Assembly: GCF_023278565.1 (NCBI RefSeq)
Contig: NC_064681.1
Coordinates: forward strand, 310,001 to 374,000
DNA: 64,000 nt
Source of the DNA: Colletotrichum lupini
Taxonomy: Eukaryota; Ascomycota; Sordariomycetes; Glomerellales; Glomerellaceae
Direction: 5' to 3'
Both the position numbers and the translations under genes were made by a program. Positions 46,081-60,100 of this stretch are shown here, piece by piece. Under the pieces are notes generated by a model. The model worked only from the letters and a program-made list of their open reading frames with translations. It made no database searches and had not been told where the DNA came from. Every line of letters starts with the position of its first letter. The stretch's first letter is position 1.

Positions 46081-49000
46081 ATGTTCCAGGTTCGTCTCTG
46101 GTGTTCCTCCCCAAACCCTCTTACTCTCTTTCCACAGACCCTCCTCCCCGGGATAAGAAAACCTTGATCTAGACCTACACGTGGTGGTTTCGCCTCCCAT
46201 TTCCTCCCAATCTCCGTTTCTGCCCTCTCTTCTTCCCCCACCCCAAGCAGGACCTGTCCCCGCTGACAATGATGGGAATCCAACAGAGGCTCAAGGGCGC
46301 CATCGATCGGACAATCGCGGAGGAACAGGCTCGACAGGAGCAAGCACGACAGCGCATCGAACCAGGCGGAGGCACAGGCACAGGCACCCCGCGCAGGTCC
46401 GACTCCACCTCGCGGAGCAACCAGTCGCCCGCCCGACGACCCCGTCCCAAGAAGGCGGCAGCCGACGCCGGCGCAAAGGACGACGGCGGAAGCCCCTCGA
46501 ACCCGGACCCTGCTGTCTTTGAGGCGGCGTTTGCGCTTGACGACGGCGAGGAGCCGAGTCGCGTAGGCACACCGAAGCCTGCTGCGGATAAGGACGGCAA
46601 TATGGAGAAGAGCGAGGAGAACGTCAAGGATAAGGCGGAGGAGGGCCAGAACGGGGACAAGGAGCAGGAGAAGGGTGCTGAGGACGCTACTTCTACTGCT
46701 GCTGCTGCTGCGCCGCCGGCTGCTGCGGCGGAGATGTCTCCCGAGGTCAAGATGAAGCTTCGCAAGTTGGAAAAGCTGGAGAAGACGTATCCTGGTGTGT
46801 ATTCCTTCTTCGCGCGCGCGCACATGCCAACTACTGTGATGGAACTCGGAACGTTAACGAAAGTGCAGAACTCCTCCGATCCTACAGAATCGCCCACGGC
46901 CGCGCCACCTCCATCGAGCCCTTTGAGCGTGTGCTTAAGGAACACACCAGCGTCGGTTCGATCCGGGAACCCGAGGCTCTCGTCGAGTATCTCAACTCCT
47001 TGAAGCAGAAGGAGCAGATGATTATGGACGAGTACAAGCGGGTATCGATCGAAAAGGACGACTTCAAGAAGAAGTGCGAAGCCGCCGAGAAGGACGTGGA
47101 GAAGTTCAAAAAGGAGGTGGAGGAGCTCAAAGCGGCGCAGGCTGCGGCACCGGCACCTGCAACTGCTCCTCCGACGGAAGAGTCCAAGGACAAAGTGGAC
47201 GCCGCGACGGATACAAAGGACGACGGCTCCGTCAAGTCTCCCGATGCGTCCGCCGTCAAGTCCCCCCTGCAGCAGGCTCTCGGCATCTTCTCTCCCAAGC
47301 AAAAGGCGCAGGAGCCTGGGGCGGAGAAGCCCGACGAGGCTGCGGGCGACTTCTTCTCCTACGATGAGGAGGCGCCCAAGTACGAATCCGACATGGCGGC
47401 CAAGGACGAGGAGATTGAGAAGCTCAAGGCGCAGGTTGAGACCGTCAAGGCGGAGCTCAAGACAGAGGTCGACTCGCTCAAGGCCGAACTCGCCGCCGCC
47501 AAGGAATCCAGTGCCGATCTCACGGAGAATCTCGACAAGGTGACCAAGGAGGCTGGTGAGCTGCGCGATGTGGCTGCCGTCAAGACTTCTCTGGAGACGC
47601 AGCTCGAGGCAAGAAACAACGAGATCAAGTCTCTCACCGAACGTCTGGAAGCCTCGCAGAAACAGCTCAAGGAGGTCGAGGCCAAGCTCAAGGGCGAAGT
47701 CGAGTCTGCCAAGAAGAACGCAAAGGAGGCACAGTCGAAACTTACACAGTCCAATGCACGCGCAGACAAGGAGGAAGCTCGTGTCAAGGAGGTGGAGGCC
47801 GCCAAGACGGACGTGGAGAAGAATATCAAGACTCTCAACGGCCAGATCGAGACCTTGAAGAAGGAGAAGGCTGACAACGAGAAAAAGATTGACGACCTTA
47901 CTAAGCAGCTTGAGAAGCAGGCGAGCGAATCCGTACCCGCTACCTCAACAACAACTGGGCCGACCGACTCGCCCGCAGCTGGAGGTGCTGCCGGTACTTC
48001 CAAGAACGCCAAGAAGAACAAGAAGAAGAAGGGCAAGGGCGGTGCTGCTGCCGCCGCCGCTGCGACGCCTGCCACGCCCGCTACGACCGCAGGAACCGCG
48101 ACACCGCCCGCAGCTGAGGAGGCCAAGGATGTTGACACGGATGCTCTGGAAGCGGAGATTTCTCGTCTCAAGGAGGAAGTCACCACCAAAGACTCCCAGA
48201 TCGAGAGACTGACGAAGCAGCGCAAGACCGAGGAGGATCTTCGCGAGGAAATTGAGACGCTCCGTGACGAGGTCACCGAGATTGGCCAGGAGCATGTTGT
48301 GGCTAAAGAGAAGATCAAGAACCTTGAGGCTGAGAAGAAGGCTCTGCAGACGCGGATCGAGGAGCTTGAGAAGGAGCTTGGGTCTTCGGCAAACGACGCC
48401 AAGGCGACGGAGAAGCTCCAAGGCGAATTTGATAACCTCCAGCGCGAGTACGAGGATCTCAAGAGCAAGTCGTCGACGTTGCAGTCTGATCTCGGCGCCG
48501 CGCAACAGCTGGCGCAGAGCAGGTACAAGGATCTCACCGAACTGCGTGAGGTGCTGCAAAAGGCGCAGCCTGAGATGAAGAGCCTGCGTCAGGACTCTGC
48601 TGCGCTCAAGACGACCAAGGAGGAGCTTACCGCGAAGAATGCGGAGCTGCGTAACCTCGAGAAGAAGGAGAAGGATCTCAAGGCGGAAGTGACGAGGGCG
48701 CAGCGCCTGGCGTCGGACCGCGAGACCGAGATCAAGGCGCTCCGCGGCAAGGTTGAAGCCGAGACGAACAACAAGCTCCGTCTTGAGGATGCCCAGCGGG
48801 TGTCTGCGCGTGACTTGCGTCGCTCCGAGGCCGAAAAGGTTGAGCTCGCCGCCAAGGAGGAGAAGACGGCCCGGGAGCTCCAGCGGGTACAGGAGGACGC
48901 CAACAAACTCCGGCCCAAGGTCAAGGAGCTCGAAGAGCAAATCGAGAAGCTCGAAAAGGAGAAGAAGTCTCTTCAGGAGGAGGCGGATCTCAAGACGCAG

Positions 49001-49934
49001 CAGTATTCGAACGCGCAGGGTCTACTGGGCAGCATGCGCGACCAGACAGGCGAGCTGACGATACAGCTCAAGGAAGCGCGTTCGCAGTCCGAGTCGCTTG
49101 AGGAGGAGCTGGCCGAGATCCAGAAGCATCTTTCGGAGCGATCGCGTGAGGCGGAGCGGATGCGGGGGCTCCTTGCTGACGTGGACGAGCGCGCCGATAG
49201 TAAAGTGCGGGAGATGCGGGCGCGGATGGAGGCTGCGATTGAGGAGCGGGACCGGATGGAGGACGAATCGAGCACGCTCGCGCGTCGCAAGACGAGGGAG
49301 ACGGAGGAGCTGAAGCAAAAGATTCGCGACCTGGAGCGGGATATCAAGACGCTTTCGACGGAGAAGGAGGAGCTGGAGAGCCGGGAGAGGGAGTGGAGGC
49401 GGAGGCGGGAGGAGCTCGAATCCGTGGAAGAGAAGGCCGAGGCGGAGGTCAAGGAGATGCGGTCTGCTGTTTCGGATCTGCGGACGACGCTGGACGCGTC
49501 GGAGCAGCAGGTTCGGGACGCCGAGAGGCAAAAGTCTGATTTGAGGAGGTTGCTTGAGGAGTCGAAGCAGAGGTTCGACAAGGTGAATAAGGAGCTCAAG
49601 ACGGTGCAGACCAAGCTTGGGGCGAGTGTCACAAGCGGTCGGAGTTCGATGGACTCGAATCGGTCTGGGCTGAATGGTGGGCCTGCGGCTGGAGGCGCGG
49701 GAGGGTCTGCGGATACGTTGTATCTCAAGACGATTATGTTGCAGTTTTTGGAGCAGAAGGATAATAAGTTGCGGGAGCAGCTTGTGCCTGTTCTGGGGAG
49801 GATTCTCAAGTTTGACAAGTAAGTTTTGATCTCGCTTTTGATGTGTAGATGATGGATGTATTTGCTAACATGGGATTCACAGGAGCGATGAGCAAAAGTG
49901 GAAGAGTGCTATTCAGCACATCACTGTGAGGTGA
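46081..49934 (+). CDS. IMH1: GRIP-domain golgin (Imh1 family)
   Basis: Exons 46081-46089, 46287-46794, 46869-49818 and 49883-49934 give 1172 residues; all phases agree. The nine-base first exon supplies MFQ, joined to RLKGAIDRTIAEEQARQ, a conserved N-terminus of fungal golgins; an alternative start at 46269 (MMGIQQRLKG) is possible but less likely. A low-complexity Ala/Lys-rich part around residues 55-160 and a poly-Ala/Lys patch near residue 540 break otherwise almost continuous heptads, so the protein is a long parallel coiled coil. The C-terminal GRIP domain contains LYLKTIMLQFLEQKD, with the Tyr needed for binding Arl1-GTP at the trans-Golgi, and ends in HITVR. The role is vesicle tethering between endosomes and the Golgi. 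Confidence 0.95.
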
Positions 49935-50578
49935 GGATGAACAGGGAGTGATTGTATTAGTTTTGTATGAGTAAATACCCAGGATGGCTTCTTCCTATGC
50001 ACATGATGGTTAGGCTATTTCTACGTGCCGTCAGTGGGGTGTGTCTTTGTTAGTGTTGCTTTGGTGTGATTAGTTGAGGCTCAATGCAAGATAAGGCAAG
50101 GTGAGGAAGGCAAGGTGAGCAAGGTGAGGTGAGGTGTAGCCGGTGAGGTTGTGTAAGTTGGGCCGGTCTAGATTGTCAAACTGGCGGGGCAGTCGGCTTA
50201 CCTCATGCCATGTGCCCCGCCATAGCTCCAGTTCCCCCGCGCCCGGAGCTCTCGCCGGATCTTTCCCTCCGCGGGCCCAGGGGTTGACTGCATGTGGGTG
50301 TCGTCATGGAGGCTTCACTGACCTCATCCGCTCGTGTACCATCCCCATGGCGGACAGTAATTCGCTGCCAGCCTTACCTGACGAGAATTTTACGTGTCTA
50401 AGTCTGACCGTAGAATCTCGATGACAGGGCTATTCCCCTTAAAAGCACCGCTTGGGGCTTGCTGCAGTTGCTCCCGCGCGTGCATTGCATTGTGTTTAAG
50501 ATGACATGACAGCCTCTTCCGTGTCTCCTACGCTTCAATTGGCGCCTTCTGCATCTAGTCTCGATTTGTTAGATAACG
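49935..50578. other. Intergenic spacer
   Basis: Golgin 3' UTR and dehydrogenase promoter. Short imperfect GGCAAGGTGA-type repeats lie at about 50088-50155. No gene seen. Confidence 0.5.
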
Positions 50579-51774
50579 ATGAGATCATCCCGTGTACTTT
50601 CCCATCCAGTCGTCACCTCAGTACGAGGTTTATATAGCCGCCGCCTTCTGCCCTCAACTTCACCTCTTCTTGTGCTCCCTCACGCCGTCAACACAGCTAG
50701 ATTGAGTATTTCCACCTCACTCATCACGCGAGCACACGCAACAATCTCTTCTCCCAACACCACACCCACGATCCACATCCCATCCCGCAAACACCCCATC
50801 CAACAAGCCAAAATGCCTACTGGCCAAAAGACATCCGGCCCCGAGGGCAACAAGCTCTTCACCCGCAACCACCTCTTTGACCTCACCGGCAAAGTCGCTC
50901 TCGTCACGGGTACGATACTTCCTCTCCCTCATCCCCCGAGACCGTGGTCTAACCCCCTCCAGGCGGCGGCACAGGCATAGGCCTAATGGCAACCCAAGCC
51001 CTCGCCTCCAACAGCGCGAAAGTCTACATCACCTCCCGCAACCAATCCAAGCTCGACAACACCGTCCAAACCTACGGCCAAAACGTCCCCGGCTCCATCG
51101 TCCCCATCGTCGCGGACGTCACCAAGAAATCCGACATTGACAAACTCTACAAGGAAATCGAATCAAAGGAACCCGCCCTCGACATCCTCGTCAACAACGC
51201 CGGCGTCTCCAGCGCCGCCTTCGAAGTCGAGAGCGACTCCGCGCAGGACATGAAAGCAAGCCTCTTCGACGACGCCTCCGCCGATTTCGAGGACTGGACC
51301 GAGACCTATCGCACAAACGTCGCGGCCGTCTTCTACGTCGCCGCGAGCTTCCTCCCCCTCCTGCAGAAATCCACAGACGAACAGCACGGCTGGTCCGGCA
51401 CCGTCATCAACATCAGCAGCATCAGCGGCATGATTAAGAAGTCGCAGCACCACTTCTCGTATAACGCGTCCAAGGCGGCGACGATCCACGTGAACCGCAT
51501 GCTCGCCGAGGAGATTGCGTCCAATGGGTTGAAGATCCGCGTGAACAGCATCGCGCCTGGTGTTTTCCCCAGTGAGATGACGACCAAGGGGCCGGCTGAT
51601 GAGGAGCAGAAGAGCGAGATTCCAAAGGAGAAGTATGCTGATAAGGTTATCGCGGGACGGCCTGGGAGGGATGAGGATATGGCGTCTACGGTGCTGTTTT
51701 TTGCGTGTAATCAGTATTTGAATGGGCAGACGCTTGCTGTTGACGGGGGGTATACTCTTGCTGCTGGGATGTGA
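50579..51774 (+). CDS. Short-chain dehydrogenase/reductase (RhlG-like), possible mitochondrial leader
   Basis: Exons to 50909 and 50963-51774 (53-bp intron inside the cofactor loop). From the ATG at 50813 (context CCAAAATGCC) it is 302 residues; from the in-frame ATG at 50579 it is 380. The classical SDR fold is complete: TGGGTGIG cofactor loop, NNAG, catalytic Ser in INISSISG, and YNASK, with the C-terminal DGGYTLAAGM. Similar fungal proteins are often named after the bacterial 3-oxoacyl-ACP reductase RhlG; NADP(H) use is likely, substrate unknown. The extra N-terminus is rich in Arg, Ser, Leu and almost free of acidic residues, like a mitochondrial presequence, but could also be a translated C-rich 5' UTR. 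The core frame is certain; the start is not. Confidence 0.9.
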
Positions 51775-52357
51775 GGTGGGGGTGATTGGGAAGAGATTGT
51801 GGTACACGGGTTCGCTGCGGCGTTGGGGTCATGAAAACATGCTAGGCAAGGTGGGATGCGGATAGATTATCAATCGAGTCTTGAGATCCGAATTTGTGTC
51901 GGACCCTTTTGGGAAGGGAACGTGAAGTGGTTGTCAACAAGCACCGTCCGTTGTAGTCGATGGCTGAGCGGTACAATTCCAGCTTCCAGGAAGCGAGGAT
52001 GTTGGCTCACGGTCCTACGTGATGCCATGGATGGCTTGTTTTTTTGTGCATTTTTCGGTGCGGTAGGTTTGGTGGGAAGCAGATGTTTGGCGAGTATGTG
52101 ATATGTATTCAAATACCTTGTGTATCGGTGCTTGGTCGCTAGAATGATGAGAGGTCGCGAGTTCAAGTTGAATTATTTTGCCTCTTTTCTTTTCCATTTC
52201 AACTTGCTTACGAACGTGGGTTAGGTATCTAGATGTTATTAATCACTTATCTCGAGCTTCTAATGTTGATGCTTCGATACTTGACCTTGAGATGGGAAGA
52301 TATTCAGGAATCTCAATTTAGTTAGGTTGACGAGACCGCTAAGCAGAGTTTTAGCAT
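51775..52357. other. Intergenic region
   Basis: Dehydrogenase 3' UTR and flanking DNA. No gene seen. Confidence 0.5.
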
Positions 52358-52613
52358 CTAGCAACAAATAGATGAGTACGTTACCCAGAATCCCAGAGGA
52401 CCTCCGGCTCTAAGCATGTCGACGGCTTCATCTTCTTCGTGGTACTGTGCCAGGATGGCTTCTCGCTCCTGGAGGCGGGACTCCAACAGCTTGGCGGTGC
52501 GCCTCGAGGCCCGGACCTGCTCCGAAATCTTTTCCCACTCGGCGTTGATCATCTTGCCGACAGTGACGATGTTGTCCTTTATAATAATGCCCCAGGCGCC
52601 GACCTCTTCCTAA
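52358..52613 (-). pseudogene. Truncated coding remnant at the edge of the AT-rich block
   Basis: On the minus strand, an open frame with normal GC content reads from about 52613 to 52358 and includes a helical, charged segment (INAEWEKISEQVRASRRTAK, then LQEREAILAQYHEEDEA). A GTAACG donor at about 52383 would lead into an AG at about 52358. Upstream the frame runs straight into A+T-rich DNA without a start of its own; the ATG at 52552 is internal to the coding-like stretch. It looks like the 3' part of a gene whose 5' part was lost or mutated. The family is not recognised. Confidence 0.4.
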
Positions 52614-55600
52614 TCTAACGTCTTTTCTATTTATGACAAAGAGTATAATTCTTGTAGTGCTATATTGTAGGACGACCCGAAGTAACGGTTAGGAGGGTGG
52701 GCTTAACGTTACTTGAGCGGGATTAGGTAGACATAGCGCGCAGAATTTGCCCTTCGCAGTATGCGAAAACTCGAAAATTCCCATAAACAATGCTAGAACT
52801 ATGGATATGTCCATGAATTATATTACTTTACTATTTAAGTATAGTAGCTCGAATGTTAAAATAGTTATTTTAACAGAGCTAGAAGTTTTAATCGTTATTA
52901 CTTATTTTTCTAATATAGTTAAATTATTTATTTAAAAAGGACGTTAAATAATTTTAGTATTACTAAGAGACCGGATCTAATAGCGGTATAATAATTAAAA
53001 AAAACAGGTTATATAAATATAAAAAGGGTTTTTAATATCTATCGGATTAAAAGTCTAATTCGACCGTAATATATAGCCGAATACGTAGGGGCTAATTAGG
53101 GGCCCTATTTAGGATTATCATAGCTAGCCTAACTTATAGTTAGAACCTCTTTTTTATACTTACTACGTAAATATTTATATAGTTTAATTAATCTTTTTAT
53201 TAATTATAGTTTAAACTAAATACTTTATAATAAGGATACTAATACTAATTAGTAATTAAGTTTTATTATTATAAATTAGTAAGGTATCTCGTTATATAAA
53301 AGAAATAACTTTTTAATATTATATAGGATAGGAGATTCGTACTAATTAACTTTATAAAAATAAATAAAAAGGGGCGATCCTCGAATATTATACGGAATTA
53401 AGTAATTATAACCCTTTATTACTTACGAAAAGTCGATATTTATTACGTTAAACTATATTAATTGATAGAACTACTTAAGTAACTAGCCTTTTACTATTAT
53501 TTTAAATAGCTTTTTTACTAAATAACTTTTTTATTACCGGCCCGTAATTAGAAATTAGCTAGTTAAATTAGTAAAAAAAAATACTTACGTAGCAATTACT
53601 TACTTAATTAATTAATATAATAAATAAGCTCGATAGTATAATATAAAAAAGAACTACGTAATTAAAAAAAAGATTTTTAAATATAAATATTCTTAGTAAG
53701 CGTAATAAGAACTTATATAGGAATTATAAAACTAAGAGATTTATAATATATAAAAAGGTCTATTATTACGAGGATTTTATAATTATAACTTTAAGCTTAG
53801 GTTTAAAGGATCTCTTCGTAGCCTTTTTAATTACCCCCCGATGTTACTTAGGAATATAATATAAAGAACGGTTTAATAAAAGAAAAAGGGATTTAGAAAT
53901 CTTAAGAATATCGAGTTAAAAGTATTATAAATCTCGGAGATTAATTTAAAAAAAAGGCGGCTACCCTAAAATAGTTTTATAACTTTTTATTATAATTATT
54001 ATTAACTTAAAAAAAGGCTAAGAAAATCCGGCTTTAAAGGGAAAAAAAAAGAATCTTTTAAAGGGTTATTAAATAGCTCTTTTTATATTAGCTCCTAGTA
54101 TAAAATTATTAATTTTAAAAAATTAACTAAGTAATAAAAGGGATTATTAATAAGCGATAATTACTTAATTATAATTAAGTTATAAAAAAGACTATTTAAA
54201 AAATATAAAATAGAATACTAAGAAGCTATAAAAAAAAAGATCTTTAAGGTATTTAGCCTTACTAAGTATAAGTAATAATTAAATATTTTTAATAAGTCCT
54301 TAACGTTTATAATTTTATAAAAAAGAGGGCTTAACTTTATTAATTATACTTAATAACTTATATAGCTCTTTTATAAGCTATTTAGTATTTATTTTTAACT
54401 ATTTTTATAAAATACTATTTTAAAAGAAGTAAGTTAAAAAAAGAAGCTATTTAGAAATTATAAAAAGTACGAGGCTTAAGAAGTTAGAAATATATAAAAT
54501 AGCGGATATTAATAACTAATAAAGATCCCGAGACTAATTATTATATCTTTTTATAATAATATAAACGTCTATTATTATTATTAAAAAAAGGAACTATTAA
54601 AACCTACTTTTTTATATTAAATAAAAAGAGGATTTTAGTAAGTACGATAACTAGCGATTTAAAAAAGTAATAGTAATTATTAAAAATAGTAAAAACGAGA
54701 GTAATAGCGAGATAGTAAAAAGAAATAGGAATCTCTTAGACCTTAATAAATTCGTTGAATAATAAAAGTACGGATTTATTATAATTAATACGCGGGTTAA
54801 ATATATTCTTATTAAGATTAAATACGCTAATAATTATTAATATAAATACGAGCTAGAGTATAACTTTTAGTAAGTTAGAGTAAAGAAAAAGAGGGAGGAA
54901 CCCGATCTTAAATAGAATCCTAATCCTTTATAAATAAGTAAATATTAACCCGGATTATTAGGGGATATAAATACATGGAATTATAAATTAGCTTAATAAT
55001 AAGTAAATTAACGTAGTATTAATCTATTTAACTAAGGTTTATAAGAAAAAGGGGCTATAAAAGTAACCCCTATTTTATAAAATTATAAACGACTTTAGTT
55101 ATTAATTAGATAAATAGTTCGTAAGCGTAAGCCTAGGAATTATAAAAGTAATTAATAGATTCTTTTATATATAAGGGGTATTATTAATATAGTTATAGTT
55201 ATAAGAACTATATAAAATCTTAGTAATAACGATTATAAAGAAGGAATTCGTATTATAAAAATAAGTATAAGTTAATAGGGCGTATAATCGCTTTAATAAA
55301 TTTAAAAAAAGGGTAGACGACGCAGATTTCCTCTTTATAATTACTAATAGTAATCTATTATTATAAAAGGATATATAGAAACAAAATATAATATTAGAAG
55401 TACGATAATTCGTAATTCTACTTATTTTAATCTATAGCTCGTTACCGTTATTAATACGAAATTCGGCACTAATTAGCTAATATAAAAAAGAATAAACGAC
55501 TTAAAGCTATTAATAATACGTAGTAACGTAGGGATTATATATAAATATTGAAAATATAATAATAAATACGAAATAATTTATAAACTTTAAAAAGATCTAT

Positions 55601-56510
55601 TTAAAAAAGAAATTATATTTTAGGGGGAAGTATAAGGTCTTATAAAAAACCCTAACGATATTTTATAATTATTATAAAAAGGTTAGGATTAGGGAATACT
55701 AATACTATTTAGTAATTAATATTATTTTAATAAATAAAGCCTCTAATTATTATTATAAAGCGGTACGTAATTTTAATTGAAACGACTTTTTTAGTATTAT
55801 TAATATAATCCGAAGCTACTTCGAGACTTATAATAAGAACTTAGAGCTCTTATTTAAATTATAAGTAATTTCTTTTATATTTATAACTAGGATAATAGAG
55901 GGTAAATTACGAGTAAAGATCTTTAAAGAGCTTATTAATTAAATTAATAAGCTAGCGAAAACCTAGCTAAATAAGGGAACTAATAAGCGGAAAATTAAAT
56001 ATTTTTATATTATAATTTAGCGCGTATTAAAAGTAAAAATAACCTTATACTAAGTACCTAAAGACTACGAAACGCTTTACTTAAGGCTAAGATTTAGTTT
56101 TAATATTAAAATAAAAATACTATATTAAACCTATTTTTAAGTATATAACGGCCCTTATTAATAATATTAAGTCGATTAGACGTATAATAAGAAAAGAAAA
56201 GAGGCTAAATACGGTAATTATTAATAAAGAGGCCTAGATTTATTAAATAAGTAAAGATTTAACTCGTAAGTAGGGTAATAAAAAAAGTAATATTATATTT
56301 ATAAAAAAAATAGATATTAATTAAGTAATTATTCTAAAAAAGAGCGTATAAAATCGTATAAATAATATAAAAAGTTAAGGGTAATAAATAGTAAAACTAG
56401 CCCTTATTAGTTTAACTAATTCCTTATTATATATAAAAATAGATCCGGGGGTACGGAACTTAGTAATAATAGCTAGAATAGCGGCCTAAAGTATTCTATT
56501 ACGACCTAAT

Positions 56511-57048
56511 ATATATAATAAAGTCAGGGCCTCGCCCTATAGGACCTGCGGCGGCTACTATACTATATATATAAAAATACGGATTTAGGGTAACTCCTCT
56601 TAAAGTAGAAGAACTATAAATAAGTTATATAACTACGATTATATAATAAAATAAGGAACGAACGCCCGTAAATAAGTAAGATAAATAATTATAAATAAGT
56701 AGGACGAACGACCGTTTAGTAAATAATTAAATAATAATAAATAAAATATTATAAAGGATATATTTAAGAACGAGATTTATATATAATATAAACTTAAGCC
56801 GGGCTTAAAAATAGACTTTTTATAACTTTTTTAGTAATTAACTTAATATTAGATTTTATAATTATTTTTAATTATTTTTATTAAGAACCTCTTTTAATAA
56901 GACTACGATCGATTACTAAAGCCTTACTTATTTTATAACTTATAAATATAATTTTAAAAAAGCTATTTATAATTACGATACTATTTACTTAGTACTTATA
57001 GCCTTAACTTTTATTAATATACTTACTATAACTAGCTAGTTATAATAC
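56511..57048 (+). repeat. Long inverted repeat, left arm (LTR-like)
   Basis: About 540 bp that match, at an eye-estimated 80-90% identity, the reverse complement of 62,955-63,490. The best-preserved stretch is 56,935-57,048. It sits just upstream of gag, where a 5' LTR would be. TG/CA ends are not visible, as expected after RIP. Confidence 0.8.
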
Positions 57049-57199
57049 TTTAATTACTCTTATTTAGTAAGTTTATTTTATAAAAGACTAACTAAATAAT
57101 ACGAATATATTAATTATTAATAATAATAGCATAGCGCAGCTTATTAAAATAACTATACTTACTATTTAATAACTATATAATATAATACTTAAACTTAAA

Positions 57200-60100
57200 A
57201 ACGAGAATAAGTAACTTTATGCTTAGCTTATAATACCCCGACTTCTTTTAATACCTAGAGCTAAGTACCCTAAACTAAAACTTTATAATAAGTCCCTAAA
57301 TACTTTTTAAAAATTCCTTATTTAAACTAGGGCCTATTTATATTATTATAAAACCTTTTTTATTATTAAAACCGATAAAGTTTACTATATAGCTTTATTT
57401 TTTAAAAAGGATACCCTCGCTTAGTTCGAACCCTTTATAAAAAACTACCTCGAGAACGAACGTAATATTTAAGACGAAAATACTAAAAAGATCTTTAATA
57501 ATTATAATAAGTTTAAAAAAAGACTTAAAGAAACTTTTAGTAACTCCGATAAAAACGAATTACTAAACGAAAGCTTATAACCCTTATATAAAAGGGATTA
57601 GTTAGTAAGTATATATCTAAATTTAGATAGATTATTTCTAAGCTTAACTAGGGTAATAAAGTACTTATAATAGCTTTTTATTATAGCTTAAAAAAAGAAG
57701 TTAAGGACGACCTTTTTTAATAAAACCGGCCCAATAAACTTTATAATTATATCGATATAACTATTAAAATTAATAATCGACTTTACGAACGACGCTTTAA
57801 ATAAAAAGGGTAAAACGCTTAGAATAACCGATCTAAGCCTAATAATAAATATAAATATAAATTAATAACTACTACGACCGGGTATTATAATAAACCTATA
57901 AATCTTAACGTTATTAAAAAAAATAACCTCGCTAAAAAAAAGACTTTAAGTACTATAATTATAATAAGTTAGGATATATAGCTAAAGATTACTAATAACC
58001 TAAGCATATTTAATACTAACCTATTTTAAAAAAATAAGCTAATATTATAAATAAAGAAGTTCTTTATAAATAATTTTTATAAATAGCTTATTATAATAAT
58101 AACTACCTTACTTATTAAAATAGTAAAAAATAAATAAAATAGTACCCTAAATAACCTAAGAATAATAAACGATCTACCTTACTACTTATTAAAACTTTAG
58201 TAATAATAAAAAAAAAAAACACCCGCTTATTAACTTTATATTTTTAAAAAGAATAATATTAAATACTTTATTATACTCTCTTAGATTTATAAAAAAATAA
58301 AAAAAAAGGGTAAAACGGACCCCGTTATAAAGAATATACTTAACTTTTTTAAAAAACGAATTAAATAAAGATTCTTAACTAATATAAAGAAGTAGTTTTT
58401 TAAGCTTAAAAAAAGAGGATTTAATATAAAAAGAATTATAAATAGCCTCGTATATATAGTATAACGAAACTATATAAACTAAAAATAATTTATTAAGTTT
58501 AAAAAAGGACTCGATTTAAATAAAATCCTAACTAAGTCTATTTATATAATATAAAAAATAAATAGTAATAAAAATTTATTTATAAAGTTAGGGAGTAGCT
58601 CGAAAACCTCTTATATAAAAATAAGATCGAAGTATTTAAGAGATTAATTCTTAATTTTAAAGTTATAAAAAAAAAAGAATTAACTTTAACTTTAAAAAAG
58701 AAAATATTAAAGTTAGAACTAGTTCTTTTTATTTTAATAAAGCAGAATTACTTTATAATTTAGATAAACTTTATAACGTTACTTAATAACGTACTTAAAT
58801 AGAGATCGATTATAAAATACTACTTAGTATTAATAATATTAATTTTAAAAAGAATAATAACGAATTATAATATAAATATATTTATCTATTTAAAAATAAC
58901 TAAACTGTTTAGTTTTATAAAACTAAAAAATATAAAAAGGTTATAATAACCCCCTATATAAATAAAAATTACTCTCTATTTAACCCTAAAAACCCTTTTT
59001 ATAAAGAATTATTTTAAGTAGAATGCTTAAATAATAAATATTTTTAGTACTTTATATATAAATAAAATAATCGTTTTTATTTATAAAGACGTAATAATAA
59101 GCCTATTAAGGATATTTATATAAAAAACTAACTACTTAGCTAGACGCTACTAAGCTTTAATAACGATAATAAAATAATATTTAGCCTAAACCCTAACTTT
59201 TTTATAAAGTACTTTAATAGTAAATATATAAATCAAAAAGACTATAAACATAACTAATACTAAATTTACTATATTAAAAAAACTAAGGTATAGAGGGAAT
59301 ACTAAGAGAAATATAAATAAAAGAACTATTTAAAAAAATAAATAATAAAAAACTAAAAAAGCTAATTATAAAAGAATAATAAAAAGTAAAAGAAAAAGAA
59401 ATTCTTATATATAACTAAATAATATAACGACGTATATTTATAAGTTAACCTTAATATTTATAAATAAGGATTAAACGCTATTATTAATAATAGCGTATAA
59501 AAAACCTATATTTTACTAAGAATAGTAAACGAACTTAATTTATTATAAATATAAAAAGATAACTTATATTAACTATAAATAATAAAAAGAGAACGAGTTA
59601 ATTATAACTATAGATATATTAATTAAGAGACTATATACCTCTCGATATATATTAATAATTAATAAGAATAACTATAATATAATATTATAAAAATCGGAGA
59701 TATTAATATTATTTTAAGAATCTCGTAATTATAAAAGCATAATTTATAAATAAATTAAATTACTAGCTAAGTTCTTTAAGAAAATCTAGTTACTAAATAA
59801 CTTAAAAAAAAAAGGGTTTAAATAGATTTTTAAAACCTCTTAAAGAACGAGAATAAATACGATATATAACTTTTATTAAAATAGTAAAAAGCTCTAAGAA
59901 GTTTATAATTAATACTAATAATTAAAGATTATAACGATTCTAAACTATACTTAAAAAATACTAAATATATATAAAACTATTTATAGAACTTGAAAAAATA
60001 GGATTATTAAAATATAATAGCTAGGATATAAAAATCGAACTTAAAAAAAGAATATAACCTAGGTTCTATTTAATATACTTAATAAATTAAAAAGAATAAG

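Noticed and set aside
46175..48537. Long antisense frames across the golgin
   Set aside because: Ser/Leu-rich shadows of coiled-coil codons; the sense gene has introns and a GRIP domain.
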